This document shows, one piece after another, positions 51,210 to 60,676 of a DNA stretch of 64,000 nt; position 1 is the stretch's first letter; each line of letters starts with the position of its first letter. Below the pieces are notes generated by a model that saw only the letters and a list, made by a program, of their open reading frames with translations, made no database searches and was not told the origin of the DNA. The position numbers and the translations under genes are program-made. This stretch comes from Xanthomonas sp. DAR 80977 (GTDB lineage: Bacteria > Pseudomonadota > Gammaproteobacteria > Xanthomonadales > Xanthomonadaceae): positions 4,037,001 to 4,101,000 of the forward strand of contig NZ_CP162487.1 in assembly GCF_041240605.1 (NCBI RefSeq). The letters are read 5' to 3'.

Positions 51210-52859
51210 TTGCGCCCGTTGCCGCTCGCCTTCGCGATCACCCTGGCTACCGCCGTCGCGGTCGCGCCTGCGCCCGCGCAGGAGAACAAGCTGCCGGACA
51301 TCGGCTCCTCGGCCGGCGAGCTGCTGACCCCGGCGCGCCAGGCCGAGTACGGCAAGATGATGCTGGCCGAGCTGCGCAACTACGACTACGTGCTCGAGGA
51401 CCCGCTGATCGACGACTGGCTGCAGACCATGGGCACCCGGCTCGGCGCCAACAGCGACCAGCCGCAGCAGAAGTACACCTTCTTCATGCTGCGCGACCGC
51501 CAGATCAACGCCTTCGCCACGCTGGGCGGCTACGTCGCGGTCAACGCCGGGCTGGTGCTGACCGCCGAGCGCGAGGACGAGGTGGCCGCGGTGCTGTCGC
51601 ACGAGATCGCGCACATCACCCAGCAGCACGTGCTGCGCGGGGTGGAGCGGGCGCAGCGCGACCAGGTGCCGATCCTGCTCGGCATGCTCGCCGCGGTGGT
51701 CGCCGCGCAGCAGGCCGGCGGCCGCTCCAGCGGCGACGCCACCCAGGCGGCGATCGCCAGCGGCCTGGGGCTGATGCAGCAGCGCCAGATCGACTACACC
51801 CGCTCCAACGAATCGGAGGCCGACCGCCTGGGCATCCGCACCCTGGCGCGCAGCGGCTACGACGTGGACGCGATGGCCGGCTTCTTCGAGCGCATGTCGC
51901 TGGCGATGCGCGGCAACCAGGGCGGCTACAGCACCCCCGACTACCTGATGACCCACCCGGTCACCACCACCCGCATCAGCGAGGCGCGGCAGCGCGCCGA
52001 ACAGATGAAGAAGAACACGGTGACGCTGACCACCAGCGTGCCCGGCGGCACCCTGCAGGAGCGGGTCGACCCCAACGACGTGTCGCTGAGCCAGCCGCTG
52101 GGCGCGCCCAGCAACCCGTTGCTGCCCGGGCGGCTGCAACTGCCGTTCGACACCTACGCGCGCGGCGCCAGCGGCCAGTTCGAGTGGGCGCGCGAACGCC
52201 TGCGCGTGCTCAGCGCCAACACCCCGGCCGATGCGGTGCGCGAATACGAGGGCCTGCGCCAGGGCAGCAAGCAGGGCCTCAGCGACGCCCAGCGCTACGG
52301 CCTGGCGCTGGCCCGGCTGCGCGGCAGCGGCAACCGCCAGGAGCCGACCCAGGTCCTGGAGGACCTGCTGCAGGCGCACCCGGACAATTGGTGGCTGGGC
52401 CTGGCGGTGGCCGAGGCCGAATCGCGCAACGGCCGCAGCCAGCAGGCCAACCAGCGCTTCGACGCCCTGCTCAAGCGGCTGCCGAGCAACCGCGCGGTGG
52501 CGCTGACCTATGCCACCGCCCTGAACGAACAGGGCGGCCGCGCGGCCGGCCAGCGCGCACAGGCGGTGCTGCGGCCGCTGCTGGGCGCGGCGGCCGACGA
52601 TCCGGTGTTCCAGCGCACCTTCGCCCGCGCCTGCGAGCTGGCCGGGGACGGCAACCGCGCCGGCGAGGCCTATGCCGAGGCCGCGTACCTGAACGGACGC
52701 CCCGAGCAGGCGCTGATCCAGCTGAACAATCTGAGGAAGCGCGACGACCTCGATTACGTGGCGCGCGCGCGCATCGACGCGCGGATCGCCGCGATCACGC
52801 CCACGGTGTTGGAGCTGCGCCGCCAGGGCGTGCAGGATCCGGACGTGAAACAGCGCTGA
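51210..52859 (+). CDS. M48 zinc metalloprotease with TPR repeats (BepA-like)
   Basis: A periplasmic protease/chaperone related to BepA (YfgC), which controls outer-membrane protein and LptD assembly. TTG at 51210 is chosen: GGAG lies 6 nt upstream and the product begins with a clean signal peptide (MRPLPLAFAITLATAVAVAP, cleaved near APAQE). The zinc site is SHEIAHITQQH with the third ligand Glu in NESEADRLG. TPR-like helices fill the C-terminal 230 residues. An ATG at 51105 would add 35 residues before the signal peptide. Confidence 0.88.
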   Translation: MRPLPLAFAITLATAVAVAPAPAQENKLPDIGSSAGELLTPARQAEYGKMMLAELRNYDYVLEDPLIDDWLQTMGTRLGANSDQPQQKYTFFMLRDRQINAFATLGGYVAVNAGLVLTAEREDEVAAVLSHEIAHITQQHVLRGVERAQRDQVPILLGMLAAVVAAQQAGGRSSGDATQAAIASGLGLMQQRQIDYTRSNESEADRLGIRTLARSGYDVDAMAGFFERMSLAMRGNQGGYSTPDYLMTHPVTTTRISEARQRAEQMKKNTVTLTTSVPGGTLQERVDPNDVSLSQPLGAPSNPLLPGRLQLPFDTYARGASGQFEWARERLRVLSANTPADAVREYEGLRQGSKQGLSDAQRYGLALARLRGSGNRQEPTQVLEDLLQAHPDNWWLGLAVAEAESRNGRSQQANQRFDALLKRLPSNRAVALTYATALNEQGGRAAGQRAQAVLRPLLGAAADDPVFQRTFARACELAGDGNRAGEAYAEAAYLNGRPEQALIQLNNLRKRDDLDYVARARIDARIAAITPTVLELRRQGVQDPDVKQR

Positions 52860-52874
52860 AACGCCGTGTGGCGG

Positions 52875-52892
52875 CCGTCATCGATTAGTAAT
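52875..52892 (+). promoter_or_regulatory. candidate Pho box upstream of phoB
   Basis: CCGTCAT, a 4-bp spacer and TAGTAAT, whose starts are 11 bp apart as in a Pho box (CTGTCAT repeats). The first half matches the consensus at 6 of 7 positions, the second at 4 of 7. It would place autoregulation of phoBR 50 bp before the GTG. Confidence 0.4.
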
Positions 52893-52941
52893 AAAACCGT
52901 AGTCTACTGGCGACCTCTCCTCCCAGTACCCCGGTGCCGTC

Positions 52942-53631
52942 GTGCAGAAACGCATCCTGATCGTCGACGACGAACCCGCCATCCGCGACATGGTGGCCTT
53001 TGCCCTGCGCAAGGGCGACTTCGAACCGGTCCATGCCGGCGACGCGCGGGAAGCGCAGACCTCCATCGCCGACCGTGTCCCCGACCTGATCCTGCTGGAC
53101 TGGATGCTGCCCGGCACCAGCGGCCTGGAACTGGCCCGGCGCTGGCGCAAGGACGCGATGACCCGCGAGGTGCCGATCATCATGCTCACCGCGCGCGGCG
53201 AGGAGAACGACCGGGTCGGCGGGCTGGAAGCCGGTGTCGACGACTACGTGGTCAAGCCGTTCTCCGCGCGCGAACTGCTGGCGCGGATCCGCGCGGTGAT
53301 GCGGCGTACCCGCGACGACGACGAGGACGGCAGCGTCTCGGTCGGCAGCCTGCGCATCGACGGCGCCGCGCACCGCGTGTTCGCCGGCGACGCGCCGGTG
53401 CCGATCGGCCCCACCGAATACCGCCTGCTGCATTTCTTCATGACCCATCCCGAGCGCGTCTACAGCCGCGCGCAACTGCTCGACCACGTGTGGGGCGGCA
53501 GCGTCTACGTCGAGGAGCGCACCATCGACGTGCACATCCGCCGGCTGCGCAAGACCCTGGAACCGTTCGCGGTGGAGAACATGGTGCAGACGGTGCGCGG
53601 CTCCGGCTACCGCTTCTCGTCCTCCATCTGA
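52942..53631 (+). CDS. phoB: phosphate regulon response regulator
   Basis: An OmpR-family response regulator of 229 residues. The receiver has the acidic pocket (VDDEP), phosphoacceptor Asp53 (LLDWMLPG) and the Lys of YVVKPFS; the winged-helix DNA-binding domain ends MVQTVRGSGYRFSSSI. It starts with GTG. phoR follows and the ppk-ppx pair lies just beyond, the expected phosphate cluster. Confidence 0.95.
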   Translation: MQKRILIVDDEPAIRDMVAFALRKGDFEPVHAGDAREAQTSIADRVPDLILLDWMLPGTSGLELARRWRKDAMTREVPIIMLTARGEENDRVGGLEAGVDDYVVKPFSARELLARIRAVMRRTRDDDEDGSVSVGSLRIDGAAHRVFAGDAPVPIGPTEYRLLHFFMTHPERVYSRAQLLDHVWGGSVYVEERTIDVHIRRLRKTLEPFAVENMVQTVRGSGYRFSSSI

Positions 53632-53694
53632 TTGCCGTCTTTGCCTGCTATAAACGGCGGACGGACAGATCCATTGCGACAGAGCGCGCCCCCG

Positions 53695-55020
53695 ATGCCC
53701 CGCCACATCCGTTCCGCCTGGTTCAAGACCCTCGGCACCCTCGCCGCGCTGCTGCTGCTGGCGGTGCTGATCGGCTGGATCGGCGGCCATGTGTGGATGG
53801 CCCTGACCCTGATGTCGCTGGCGGTGATGGGCTGGCACTACTGGCGCCTGCGCCGCGTGCTGCGCCGGCTGACCGCGCGCCAGCGCTGGGAACCGCCGGC
53901 CGGCACCGGCGTGTGGAACGAACTGGATCGCTTGCTGTACCGCAGCCAGGCGGAGATGCGCACGCGCAAGCGGCGCCTGCTGGACATGCTGCGCGCCTAC
54001 CGCGCCGCCGCCGCCGCGCTGCCCGATGCGGTGGTGGTGGTGGACCGCAACAGCCAGCGCATCCAGTGGTTCAACGAAGCCGCCGGCACCCTGCTCGGCC
54101 TGCGCCATCCCGGCGACCTCAACGTGCCGGTGGTGGAACGCCTGCAGCCGATGCCGCTGGCGCACTGGCTGGCCGGCGGCCGCAACGCCGAACCGATGCT
54201 GGACACGCCCTCGCCGATCGACGACCGGCTGCGCCTAAACCTGCGCCTGATCCCCTACTCCGCCGACTACTGGCTGCTGGTCGCGCGCGACGTCAGCAAG
54301 CTGCTGCAGCTGGAGCAGGTGCGCCGCGACTTCGTCGCCAACGTCTCGCACGAACTGCGCACACCGCTGACCGTGGTGCACGGCTACCTGGACATGCTCG
54401 ATCCGGAGGATTTCCCCGATTCCGGGCCGATGATCGCCGAGATGCGCAAGCAGTCGCAGCGCATGACCCAGCTGGTCGAAGACCTGCTGACCCTGTCGCG
54501 GCTGGAATCGCAGGAACACGCCAACGAAGAAACGATCGCGATGGCGCCGATGCTGGCCACGCTGCGCCGCGAGGCCGAGGCGCATAGCCAGGGCCGGCAC
54601 CGCATCGAGGTGCACGACGAGGCCGACATCGACCTGGTCGGCTCCAACAAGGAATTGCACAGCGCGTTCTCCAACCTGGTCACCAACGCGGTGCGCTACA
54701 CCCCTGCCGGCGGCTCGGTCAGCATCGTCTTCGCCCGCGAAGGCGACGGCGCGGTGCTGTCGGTGCGCGACAGCGGCTACGGCATCCCCTCGCATCACCT
54801 GCCGCGCATCACCGAACGCTTCTACCGCGTCTCCAGCAGCCGTTCGCGCGAGAGCGGCGGCACCGGGCTGGGACTGTCGATCGTCAAGCATGTGCTGGGC
54901 CTGCACCAGGCGCGGCTGGACATCGAAAGCGAAGTCGGCAAGGGCAGCACGTTCTCGTGCCACTTCGGCGCCGGACGCGTGCATCCGCGGCACGACCATG
55001 CCACCCTGACCTCCGCCTAA
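53695..55020 (+). CDS. phoR: phosphate regulon sensor histidine kinase
   Basis: A 441-residue inner-membrane kinase: two N-terminal membrane segments (about 12-32 and 33-50), a PAS-like region, the H box VSHELRTPLTVV with His219, N box NLVTNAVRY, and the G boxes RDSGYGIP and GGTGLGLSIVKH. The ATG at 53695 is 63 bp after phoB; upstream in-frame codons would add an unlikely leader. Confidence 0.94.
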   Translation: MPRHIRSAWFKTLGTLAALLLLAVLIGWIGGHVWMALTLMSLAVMGWHYWRLRRVLRRLTARQRWEPPAGTGVWNELDRLLYRSQAEMRTRKRRLLDMLRAYRAAAAALPDAVVVVDRNSQRIQWFNEAAGTLLGLRHPGDLNVPVVERLQPMPLAHWLAGGRNAEPMLDTPSPIDDRLRLNLRLIPYSADYWLLVARDVSKLLQLEQVRRDFVANVSHELRTPLTVVHGYLDMLDPEDFPDSGPMIAEMRKQSQRMTQLVEDLLTLSRLESQEHANEETIAMAPMLATLRREAEAHSQGRHRIEVHDEADIDLVGSNKELHSAFSNLVTNAVRYTPAGGSVSIVFAREGDGAVLSVRDSGYGIPSHHLPRITERFYRVSSSRSRESGGTGLGLSIVKHVLGLHQARLDIESEVGKGSTFSCHFGAGRVHPRHDHATLTSA

Positions 55021-55031
55021 CGAGTACCGCC

Positions 55032-57128
55032 ATGCCCCGCGCCGCCGCCCTGCCGCCCACGCCGCCACCGGACGTTCCCAGCGACCCGCTGCGCGACCCG
55101 GCGTTGTACCTCAACCGCGAACTGTCGCAGCTGGATTTCAATTTCCGCGTGCTGGCGCAGGCGCAGGATCCGAGCGTGCCGCTGCTGGAGCGGCTGCGCT
55201 TCCTGTGCATCTCCTGCACCAACCTCGACGAGTTCTTCGAGATCCGCGCCGCCACCGTGCGCCATGCGCTGGAATTCGGCCTGCCGCCGGCGCCGGACGG
55301 GCTGAGCTCGAGCGCGATCCTCAACTCCATCCACGACCGCGCCGCGCAGCTGGTCGACCACCAGTACCGCTGCTGGAACGAAGTGCTGCGGCCGGCGCTG
55401 AAGGACGCCGGCATCGGCGTGCTCGGCCGCCACAGCTGGAACGCGCGGCAGAAGCGCTGGCTGCGCGCCTACTTCCGCAACGAGATCATGCCGGTGCTGT
55501 CGCCGCTGGGCCTGGACCCGGCGCACCCGTTCCCGAAGATCCTCAACAAATCGCTGAACATCGTGGTGGTGTTGAAGGGCACCGACGCGTTCGGCCGCAT
55601 CGGGCACCTGGCGATCGTGCGCGCGCCGCGCTCGCTGCCGCGCATCATCCAGTTGCCGGAAAGCCTGGCCGAAGGCGGACAGAGCTTCGTGTTCCTGTCC
55701 TCGGTGCTGTCCACCTTCGTCGACGAACTGTTCCCGGGCATGGAGGTGATGGGGTCCTACCAGTTCCGCGTGACCCGCAATTCCGAGCTGGTGGTGGACG
55801 AGGAGGAAGTGGAGAACCTGGCGCTGGCGCTGCGCGACGAGCTGGTCAACCGCGGCTACCGGCCGGCGGTGCGGCTGGAGATCGCCGAGGACTGCCCGAA
55901 GCCGATCGTGCGCACGCTGCTGCAGAACTTCGCGTTGCCGGAGAACGCGGTCTACCGCATCAACGGCCCGGTCAACCTGAGCCGGGTCAACCAGGTCTAC
56001 GACCTGGTGCAGCGCCCGGACCTGAAGTACCCGCCGATGAATCCGCGCACCCTGCGCGACAACGACGGCATCTTCGAGATCGCCGCCGCCGGCGACGTGC
56101 TGCTGCACCATCCGTTCGACGCGTTCACCGCGGTGCTGGACCTGATCAAGCAGGCCGCGGTGGACCCGCAGGTGCTGGCGATCAAGCAGACCCTGTACCG
56201 CACCGGCAAGGACTCGGGCATCGTCGATGCGCTGGTGCTGGCCGCGCGCAACGGCAAGGACGTGACCGTGGTGGTCGAGCTGCGCGCGCGCTTCGACGAG
56301 GAAGCCAACCTGGGCCTGGCCGATCGCCTGCAGGAAGCCGGCGTGCAGGTGGTGTACGGCGTGGTCGGCTACAAGACCCACGCCAAGATGCTGCTGATCG
56401 TGCGCCGCGAGGGCCGCAAGCTGCGCCGCTACGTGCACCTGGGCACCGGCAACTATCACAGCGGCACCGCGCGCGCCTACACCGACCTGAGCCTGATCAC
56501 CGCCGACGCGGACATCTGCAACGACGTGCACCTGCTGTTCCAGCAGCTGTCCGGGCTGGCGCCGAAGATCCGCCTCAAGCGCCTGCTGCAATCGCCGTTC
56601 ACCCTGCACCCGGGCGTGCTGCACCGGATCGAGCGCGAGACCAAGCTGGCCCTGGCCGGGCGCCCGGGCCGCATCATCGCCAAGATGAACGCGCTCAACG
56701 AGCCGCAGGTGATCCGCGCGCTGTACGCCGCCTCGCAGGCCGGGGTCAAGATCGACCTGATCATCCGCGGCGCGTGCACGCTGCGTCCCGGCGTGCCGGG
56801 CGTGTCGGACAACATCCGGGTGCGCTCGATCGTCGGCCGCTTCCTCGAGCACAGCCGCGTGTACTGGTTCGGCAACGACGGCGCGCCGGAGCTGTTCTGC
56901 GCCAGCGCCGACTGGCTGGAGCGCAACCTGCTGCGGCGGGTGGAGACCTGCTTCCCGATCCTGGATCCGAAACTGATCCAGCGCATCCAGCGCGAAGTGC
57001 TGAAGAACTACCTGGACGACAATCTCAACGCGTGGGAGCTGGACGCCAGCGGCAACTACCGCAAGCTGGCGCCGGGCCAGGACCAGCCGCCGCATTCGGC
57101 GCAGCTGGCGCTGCTCGACGGACTCTGA
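55032..57128 (+). CDS. ppk: polyphosphate kinase 1
   Basis: Makes inorganic polyphosphate from ATP. A 698-residue PPK1 with the N-terminal domain (LSQLDFNFRVLAQA), and the phosphoenzyme site His450 in GYKTHAKMLLIV. The HLGTGNYHSGTARAYTDLSL segment closes the catalytic core. It follows phoR by 11 bp and probably shares its transcript. Confidence 0.96.
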   Translation: MPRAAALPPTPPPDVPSDPLRDPALYLNRELSQLDFNFRVLAQAQDPSVPLLERLRFLCISCTNLDEFFEIRAATVRHALEFGLPPAPDGLSSSAILNSIHDRAAQLVDHQYRCWNEVLRPALKDAGIGVLGRHSWNARQKRWLRAYFRNEIMPVLSPLGLDPAHPFPKILNKSLNIVVVLKGTDAFGRIGHLAIVRAPRSLPRIIQLPESLAEGGQSFVFLSSVLSTFVDELFPGMEVMGSYQFRVTRNSELVVDEEEVENLALALRDELVNRGYRPAVRLEIAEDCPKPIVRTLLQNFALPENAVYRINGPVNLSRVNQVYDLVQRPDLKYPPMNPRTLRDNDGIFEIAAAGDVLLHHPFDAFTAVLDLIKQAAVDPQVLAIKQTLYRTGKDSGIVDALVLAARNGKDVTVVVELRARFDEEANLGLADRLQEAGVQVVYGVVGYKTHAKMLLIVRREGRKLRRYVHLGTGNYHSGTARAYTDLSLITADADICNDVHLLFQQLSGLAPKIRLKRLLQSPFTLHPGVLHRIERETKLALAGRPGRIIAKMNALNEPQVIRALYAASQAGVKIDLIIRGACTLRPGVPGVSDNIRVRSIVGRFLEHSRVYWFGNDGAPELFCASADWLERNLLRRVETCFPILDPKLIQRIQREVLKNYLDDNLNAWELDASGNYRKLAPGQDQPPHSAQLALLDGL

Positions 57129-57187
57129 GCCACGCCGCCTGCGCGCCGATGGACGGCACCCGCCGTGCATCGGCTACCATTCCGCCC

Positions 57188-58711
57188 ATGCCTCCCATCT
57201 CCCCGTACACGCCGTTGCGCGATGGCGACCTGCTGGCCGCCATCGACCTGGGTTCCAACAGTTTCCACATGGTCGTGGCGCGGTACCAGCTGGGACAGCT
57301 GCGCGTGGTGGACCGCCTGCGCGAGACCGTGCGCATGGCCGACGGCCTGGACAGCAAGGGCGGGCTGTCGGCGGACGCGCGGCAACGCGCGCTGGAATGC
57401 CTGGCGCGCTTCGGCCAGCGCATCCGCGACGTGCCGTCGCTGCGCGTGCGCGCGCTGGCCACCAACACCGTGCGCCAGCTGCGCTCGCCGCAGGCGTTCC
57501 TGATTCCCGGCGAGACCGCGCTCGGCCATCCGATCGAAGTGGTCAGCGGACGCGAGGAAGCGCGCCTGATCTACCTGGGCGTGGCGCATGCGCAGCCGCC
57601 CAAGCCGGACCAGCGCCGGCTGGTGATCGACATCGGCGGCGGCTCCACCGAATTCATCATCGGCCGCGGCTTCCAGACCCTGGAACGCGAGAGCCTGCAG
57701 GCCGGTTGCATCGCCAGCACGCGGCGCTTCTTCCCCGGCGGCAAGCTGTCGAAGAAGAAATGGAAGGACGCGCTGACCGAGATCGGCGCCGAGTTCCAGC
57801 AGTTCGCCGGGCTGTACCGCGCATTGGGTTGGCACGAAGCCCTGGGCTCGTCGGGCACGCACAAGGCGATCGGCGAGATCTGCGCGGCGATGAAGCTGAC
57901 CAAGGGCGCGATCACCGCCGAAGCGCTGCCGCAACTGCGCGAGCGCCTGCTGCTGGCCAAGCGCATCGAGGACATCGACCTGCCCGGCCTGTCCGCCGAC
58001 CGCCGCCCGATCATCGCCGGCGGCGTGCTGGTGCTGGAAGCCGCGTTCCAGGCCCTGGGCCTGCAGCGCCTGATGGTGAGCAAGGCGGCCATGCGCGAAG
58101 GCATCCTCTACGACATGCTCGGCCGCGGCGGCGAAAACGATCCGCGCGAGACCGCGATCGCCGCGCTCACCCAGCGCTACGGCATCGACGAGGCGCAGGC
58201 CGCGCGCGTGGAAGGCACCGCGATGGCGCTGTTCGAGCAGGTCGCCACCGATTGGGCGCTGGATGCCGACGACGGCCGCATGCTCGGCTGGGCCGCGCGC
58301 CTGCACGAGCTCGGCCAGGTCATCGCGCACAGCCAGTACCACGTGCACGGCGCCTACGTGCTCGAGCACTCCGACATCGCCGGCTTCTCGCGGCAGGAAC
58401 AGCAGGTGCTGGCCACGCTGGTGCGCACCCATCGCCGCAACGTGCCCAAGACCGCGTTCGACGCCCTGCCCGACCGCCTGCTGCTCGGCGCCAAGCGCAA
58501 GGCCGCGCTGCTGCGGCTGGCGGTGCTGCTGCACCGCGCGCACGAATCCGAGCCGATCCCGTCGCTGGAACTGAAGGCCAACGGCAACGACCTGCACCTG
58601 ATCCTGTCGCAGCCGTGGATCGAATCGCGGCCGCTGCAGCGCGCCGACCTGATCGGCGAGGTCGAGGGCATGGCGGGGCTGGGGATCAATTTCCGGCCGT
58701 TTGTGGCCTGA
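57188..58711 (+). CDS. ppx: exopolyphosphatase
   Basis: Hydrolyses polyphosphate (and possibly pppGpp). A 507-residue PPX/GppA protein: AIDLGSNSFHMVV near the N-terminus, DIGGGSTEFIIGRG, GSSGTHKAIGE and a C-terminal HD-like region (RLHELGQVIAHSQYH). The ATG at 57188 lacks a ribosome binding site, but TACCAT ends 7 nt before it. An in-frame ATG at 57149 is an alternative. ppk lies 59 bp upstream. Confidence 0.95.
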   Translation: MPPISPYTPLRDGDLLAAIDLGSNSFHMVVARYQLGQLRVVDRLRETVRMADGLDSKGGLSADARQRALECLARFGQRIRDVPSLRVRALATNTVRQLRSPQAFLIPGETALGHPIEVVSGREEARLIYLGVAHAQPPKPDQRRLVIDIGGGSTEFIIGRGFQTLERESLQAGCIASTRRFFPGGKLSKKKWKDALTEIGAEFQQFAGLYRALGWHEALGSSGTHKAIGEICAAMKLTKGAITAEALPQLRERLLLAKRIEDIDLPGLSADRRPIIAGGVLVLEAAFQALGLQRLMVSKAAMREGILYDMLGRGGENDPRETAIAALTQRYGIDEAQAARVEGTAMALFEQVATDWALDADDGRMLGWAARLHELGQVIAHSQYHVHGAYVLEHSDIAGFSRQEQQVLATLVRTHRRNVPKTAFDALPDRLLLGAKRKAALLRLAVLLHRAHESEPIPSLELKANGNDLHLILSQPWIESRPLQRADLIGEVEGMAGLGINFRPFVA

Positions 58712-58716
58712 AGGCT

Positions 58717-58744
58717 GGGATTCGGGATTCGGGATTCGGGATTC
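58717..58744 (+). repeat. GGGATTC repeat, copy D (four tandem units)
   Basis: Four perfect consecutive GGGATTC heptamers after the ppx stop codon. The remaining 150 bp to the GT4 gene show no gene. Confidence 0.85.
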
Positions 58745-58910
58745 GTAAAAGCCGGGCTGCTGGAGCGATTCTTGCGGGCCGCATCGCCCTCGCCGGGCTG
58801 CTGGTGAAAGGGCGGCTAAACGCCCTGGGCCGGCGTCATCATTCCTACATGCGCCGGACATGTTCGCTTCACCGCTTCGCGCGAAGCTTTGGCAAACCGG
58901 AGCCTGAAGC

Positions 58911-60047
58911 ATGCGCTACGCGATCGTCACCGAAACGTACCCCCCTGAGGTCAACGGTGTCGCGCTGACCGTGCAGGGGCTGGAAGTTGGATTGCGCGCG
59001 CTCGGCCATCAAGTCGACGTGGTGCGGCCGCGCCAGGTCGGCGACCACGACGGCGATGCGCACCTGGTGCGCGGTGCGGCGCTGCCGCGCTACCCCGGCC
59101 TGAAGTTCGGCCTGCCCGCGCCGCGACGCCTGACCCGGCTGTGGCAGGCCGCGCCGCCGGACGCGGTCTACATCGCCACCGAAGGCCCGCTCGGCTGGTC
59201 GGCGCTGCGCACCGCGCGGCGCCTGGGCATCCCGATCGCCACCGGCCTGCACACCCGCTTCGACGAATACCTGCCGCAATACGGTGCCGCCTGGCTGCAG
59301 TCCACCGCGCTGCGCTGGATGCGGCGCTTCCACAACCAGGCCGACGCGACCCTGGTGCCGACCCGCGAGCTGCTGGGCTTCCTCGCCGGTCAAGGCTTCG
59401 AGCGCGCGCGCCTGCTGGCGCGCGCGGTGGACAATCGCCAGTTCGAACCGCAGCGCCGCGATGCGCAGCTGCGCCGCGAGTGGGGCCTGGACGACGCTGG
59501 CTGCGCGGCCCTGTACGTCGGCCGCATCGCCTCGGAGAAGAACCTGCCGCTGGCGGTGCGCGCGTTCCGCCGACTGCAGCAGGTGCGGCCGGACGCGCGC
59601 TTCGTCTGGGTCGGCGACGGCCCGATGCGCGGGCGCCTGGCGCAGGAAAACCCCGACTTCATTTTCTGCGGCGTGCAACGCGGCGACGCGCTGGCGCGCC
59701 ACTTCGCCAGCGGCGACCTGTTCCTGTTCCCCAGCCGCAGCGAGACCTTCGGCAACGTGACCCTGGAAGCGATGGCCAGCGGCGTGGCCACGGTCGCCTT
59801 CGACTACGGCGCGGCACGCGAATACCTGCGCGACGGCGTCAACGGCGCGGCGGTGGCCGACGACGAAGGCTTCGTCGCCGCGGCGGTGCGCCTGGCCGGC
59901 GACGACGCCCTGCGCCGGCAGCTGGGCCAGGCCGCCTGCGCGGCGATGCAGCAGCTGCGCCCGGAACAGGTCGTGGCCGATTTCGAGGCGCTTCTCGGCG
60001 AACTGGCTTCCAGCAGGAGGACGCATGCAACCGTCAACGCGGCTTGA
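58911..60047 (+). CDS. GT4 glycosyltransferase, mannosyltransferase-like
   Basis: A 378-residue GT-B enzyme of family GT4, close to the GDP-mannose-dependent alpha-mannosyltransferase group (MgtA-like). Features are IVTETYPPEVNGVALTVQGL at the N-terminus, YVGRIASEKNLPLAVRAF, and the nucleotide-sugar motif FPSRSETFGNVTLEAMASG. It overlaps the PAP2 gene by 23 bp. GGAG lies 8 nt before the ATG. The acceptor is unknown, perhaps a diacylglycerol lipid given its neighbour. Confidence 0.85.
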   Translation: MRYAIVTETYPPEVNGVALTVQGLEVGLRALGHQVDVVRPRQVGDHDGDAHLVRGAALPRYPGLKFGLPAPRRLTRLWQAAPPDAVYIATEGPLGWSALRTARRLGIPIATGLHTRFDEYLPQYGAAWLQSTALRWMRRFHNQADATLVPTRELLGFLAGQGFERARLLARAVDNRQFEPQRRDAQLRREWGLDDAGCAALYVGRIASEKNLPLAVRAFRRLQQVRPDARFVWVGDGPMRGRLAQENPDFIFCGVQRGDALARHFASGDLFLFPSRSETFGNVTLEAMASGVATVAFDYGAAREYLRDGVNGAAVADDEGFVAAAVRLAGDDALRRQLGQAACAAMQQLRPEQVVADFEALLGELASSRRTHATVNAA

Positions 60048-60558
60048 GATCCTGCGCGGGCACGAAGCGCGCTGGTGCCGGCGCGCCAACCACTGGTGCC
60101 GGCGGCGCTCGGTGCGGCGCTTCTTCGCGCTGATCAGCCGGCTCGGCGACGGCGTGTTCTGGTACGGACTGATGACCTTGCTGGTGGTCTGCGACGGCAT
60201 GGGCGGCGTGTTCGCGTCCGCGCACATGGCCGCCACCGGCGTGGTCGCGCTGAGCCTGTACAAGGGCCTCAAGCGCTGGACCCGGCGCCCGCGCCCGTAC
60301 GCGGCCGACCTGCGCATCCGCGCCTGGGTGGCGCCGCTGGACGAGTTCAGCTTCCCGTCCGGGCACACCTTGCACGCGGTGTCGTTCGGCATCGTCGCGC
60401 TGGCCTATTACCCGTGGCTGGCGCCGCTGCTGATCCCGTTCATCGCCTGCGTGGCGCTGTCGCGGGTGGTGCTGGGCCTGCACTACCCCAGCGACGTGCT
60501 CGCCGCCACCGCGATCGGCGCACTGCTGGCCGGGGTGTCGTTGTGGGTGGTCTTGTAG
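60025..60558 (+). CDS. PAP2-family membrane phosphatase
   Basis: A 177-residue membrane phosphatase with the three PAP2 motifs: KRWTRRPRP, PSGH, and SRVVLGLHYPSD. Such enzymes dephosphorylate phosphatidic acid, undecaprenyl pyrophosphate or sphingolipid phosphates. AGGAGG lies 4 nt before the ATG. It overlaps the GT4 gene, which hints that one lipid pathway uses both. Confidence 0.88.
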   Translation: MQPSTRLEILRGHEARWCRRANHWCRRRSVRRFFALISRLGDGVFWYGLMTLLVVCDGMGGVFASAHMAATGVVALSLYKGLKRWTRRPRPYAADLRIRAWVAPLDEFSFPSGHTLHAVSFGIVALAYYPWLAPLLIPFIACVALSRVVLGLHYPSDVLAATAIGALLAGVSLWVVL

Positions 60559-60661
60559 CCGGGATTGGGGATTCGGGATTGGGGATTCGTGGAAGCGGGA
60601 GCGAACGCCTGGACACGGTCGGCGTTGCCAATCCCGAATCCCCAATCTCCAATCCCGGCTC
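60558..60661. repeat. GGGATTC/GGGATTG repeat, inverted pair (copies E1, E2)
   Basis: E1 (60558-60591) begins at the PAP2 stop codon; E2 (60627-60661) is its inverse. The two match over more than 30 bp with few differences and enclose 35 bp. Another inverted pair lies at 20868-20961. Confidence 0.85.
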
Positions 60662-60676
60662 CATTACAATGCGTCA

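Noticed and set aside
58717..58744. CRISPR array
   Set aside because: The units are directly adjacent heptamers without spacers, and no cas gene is present.
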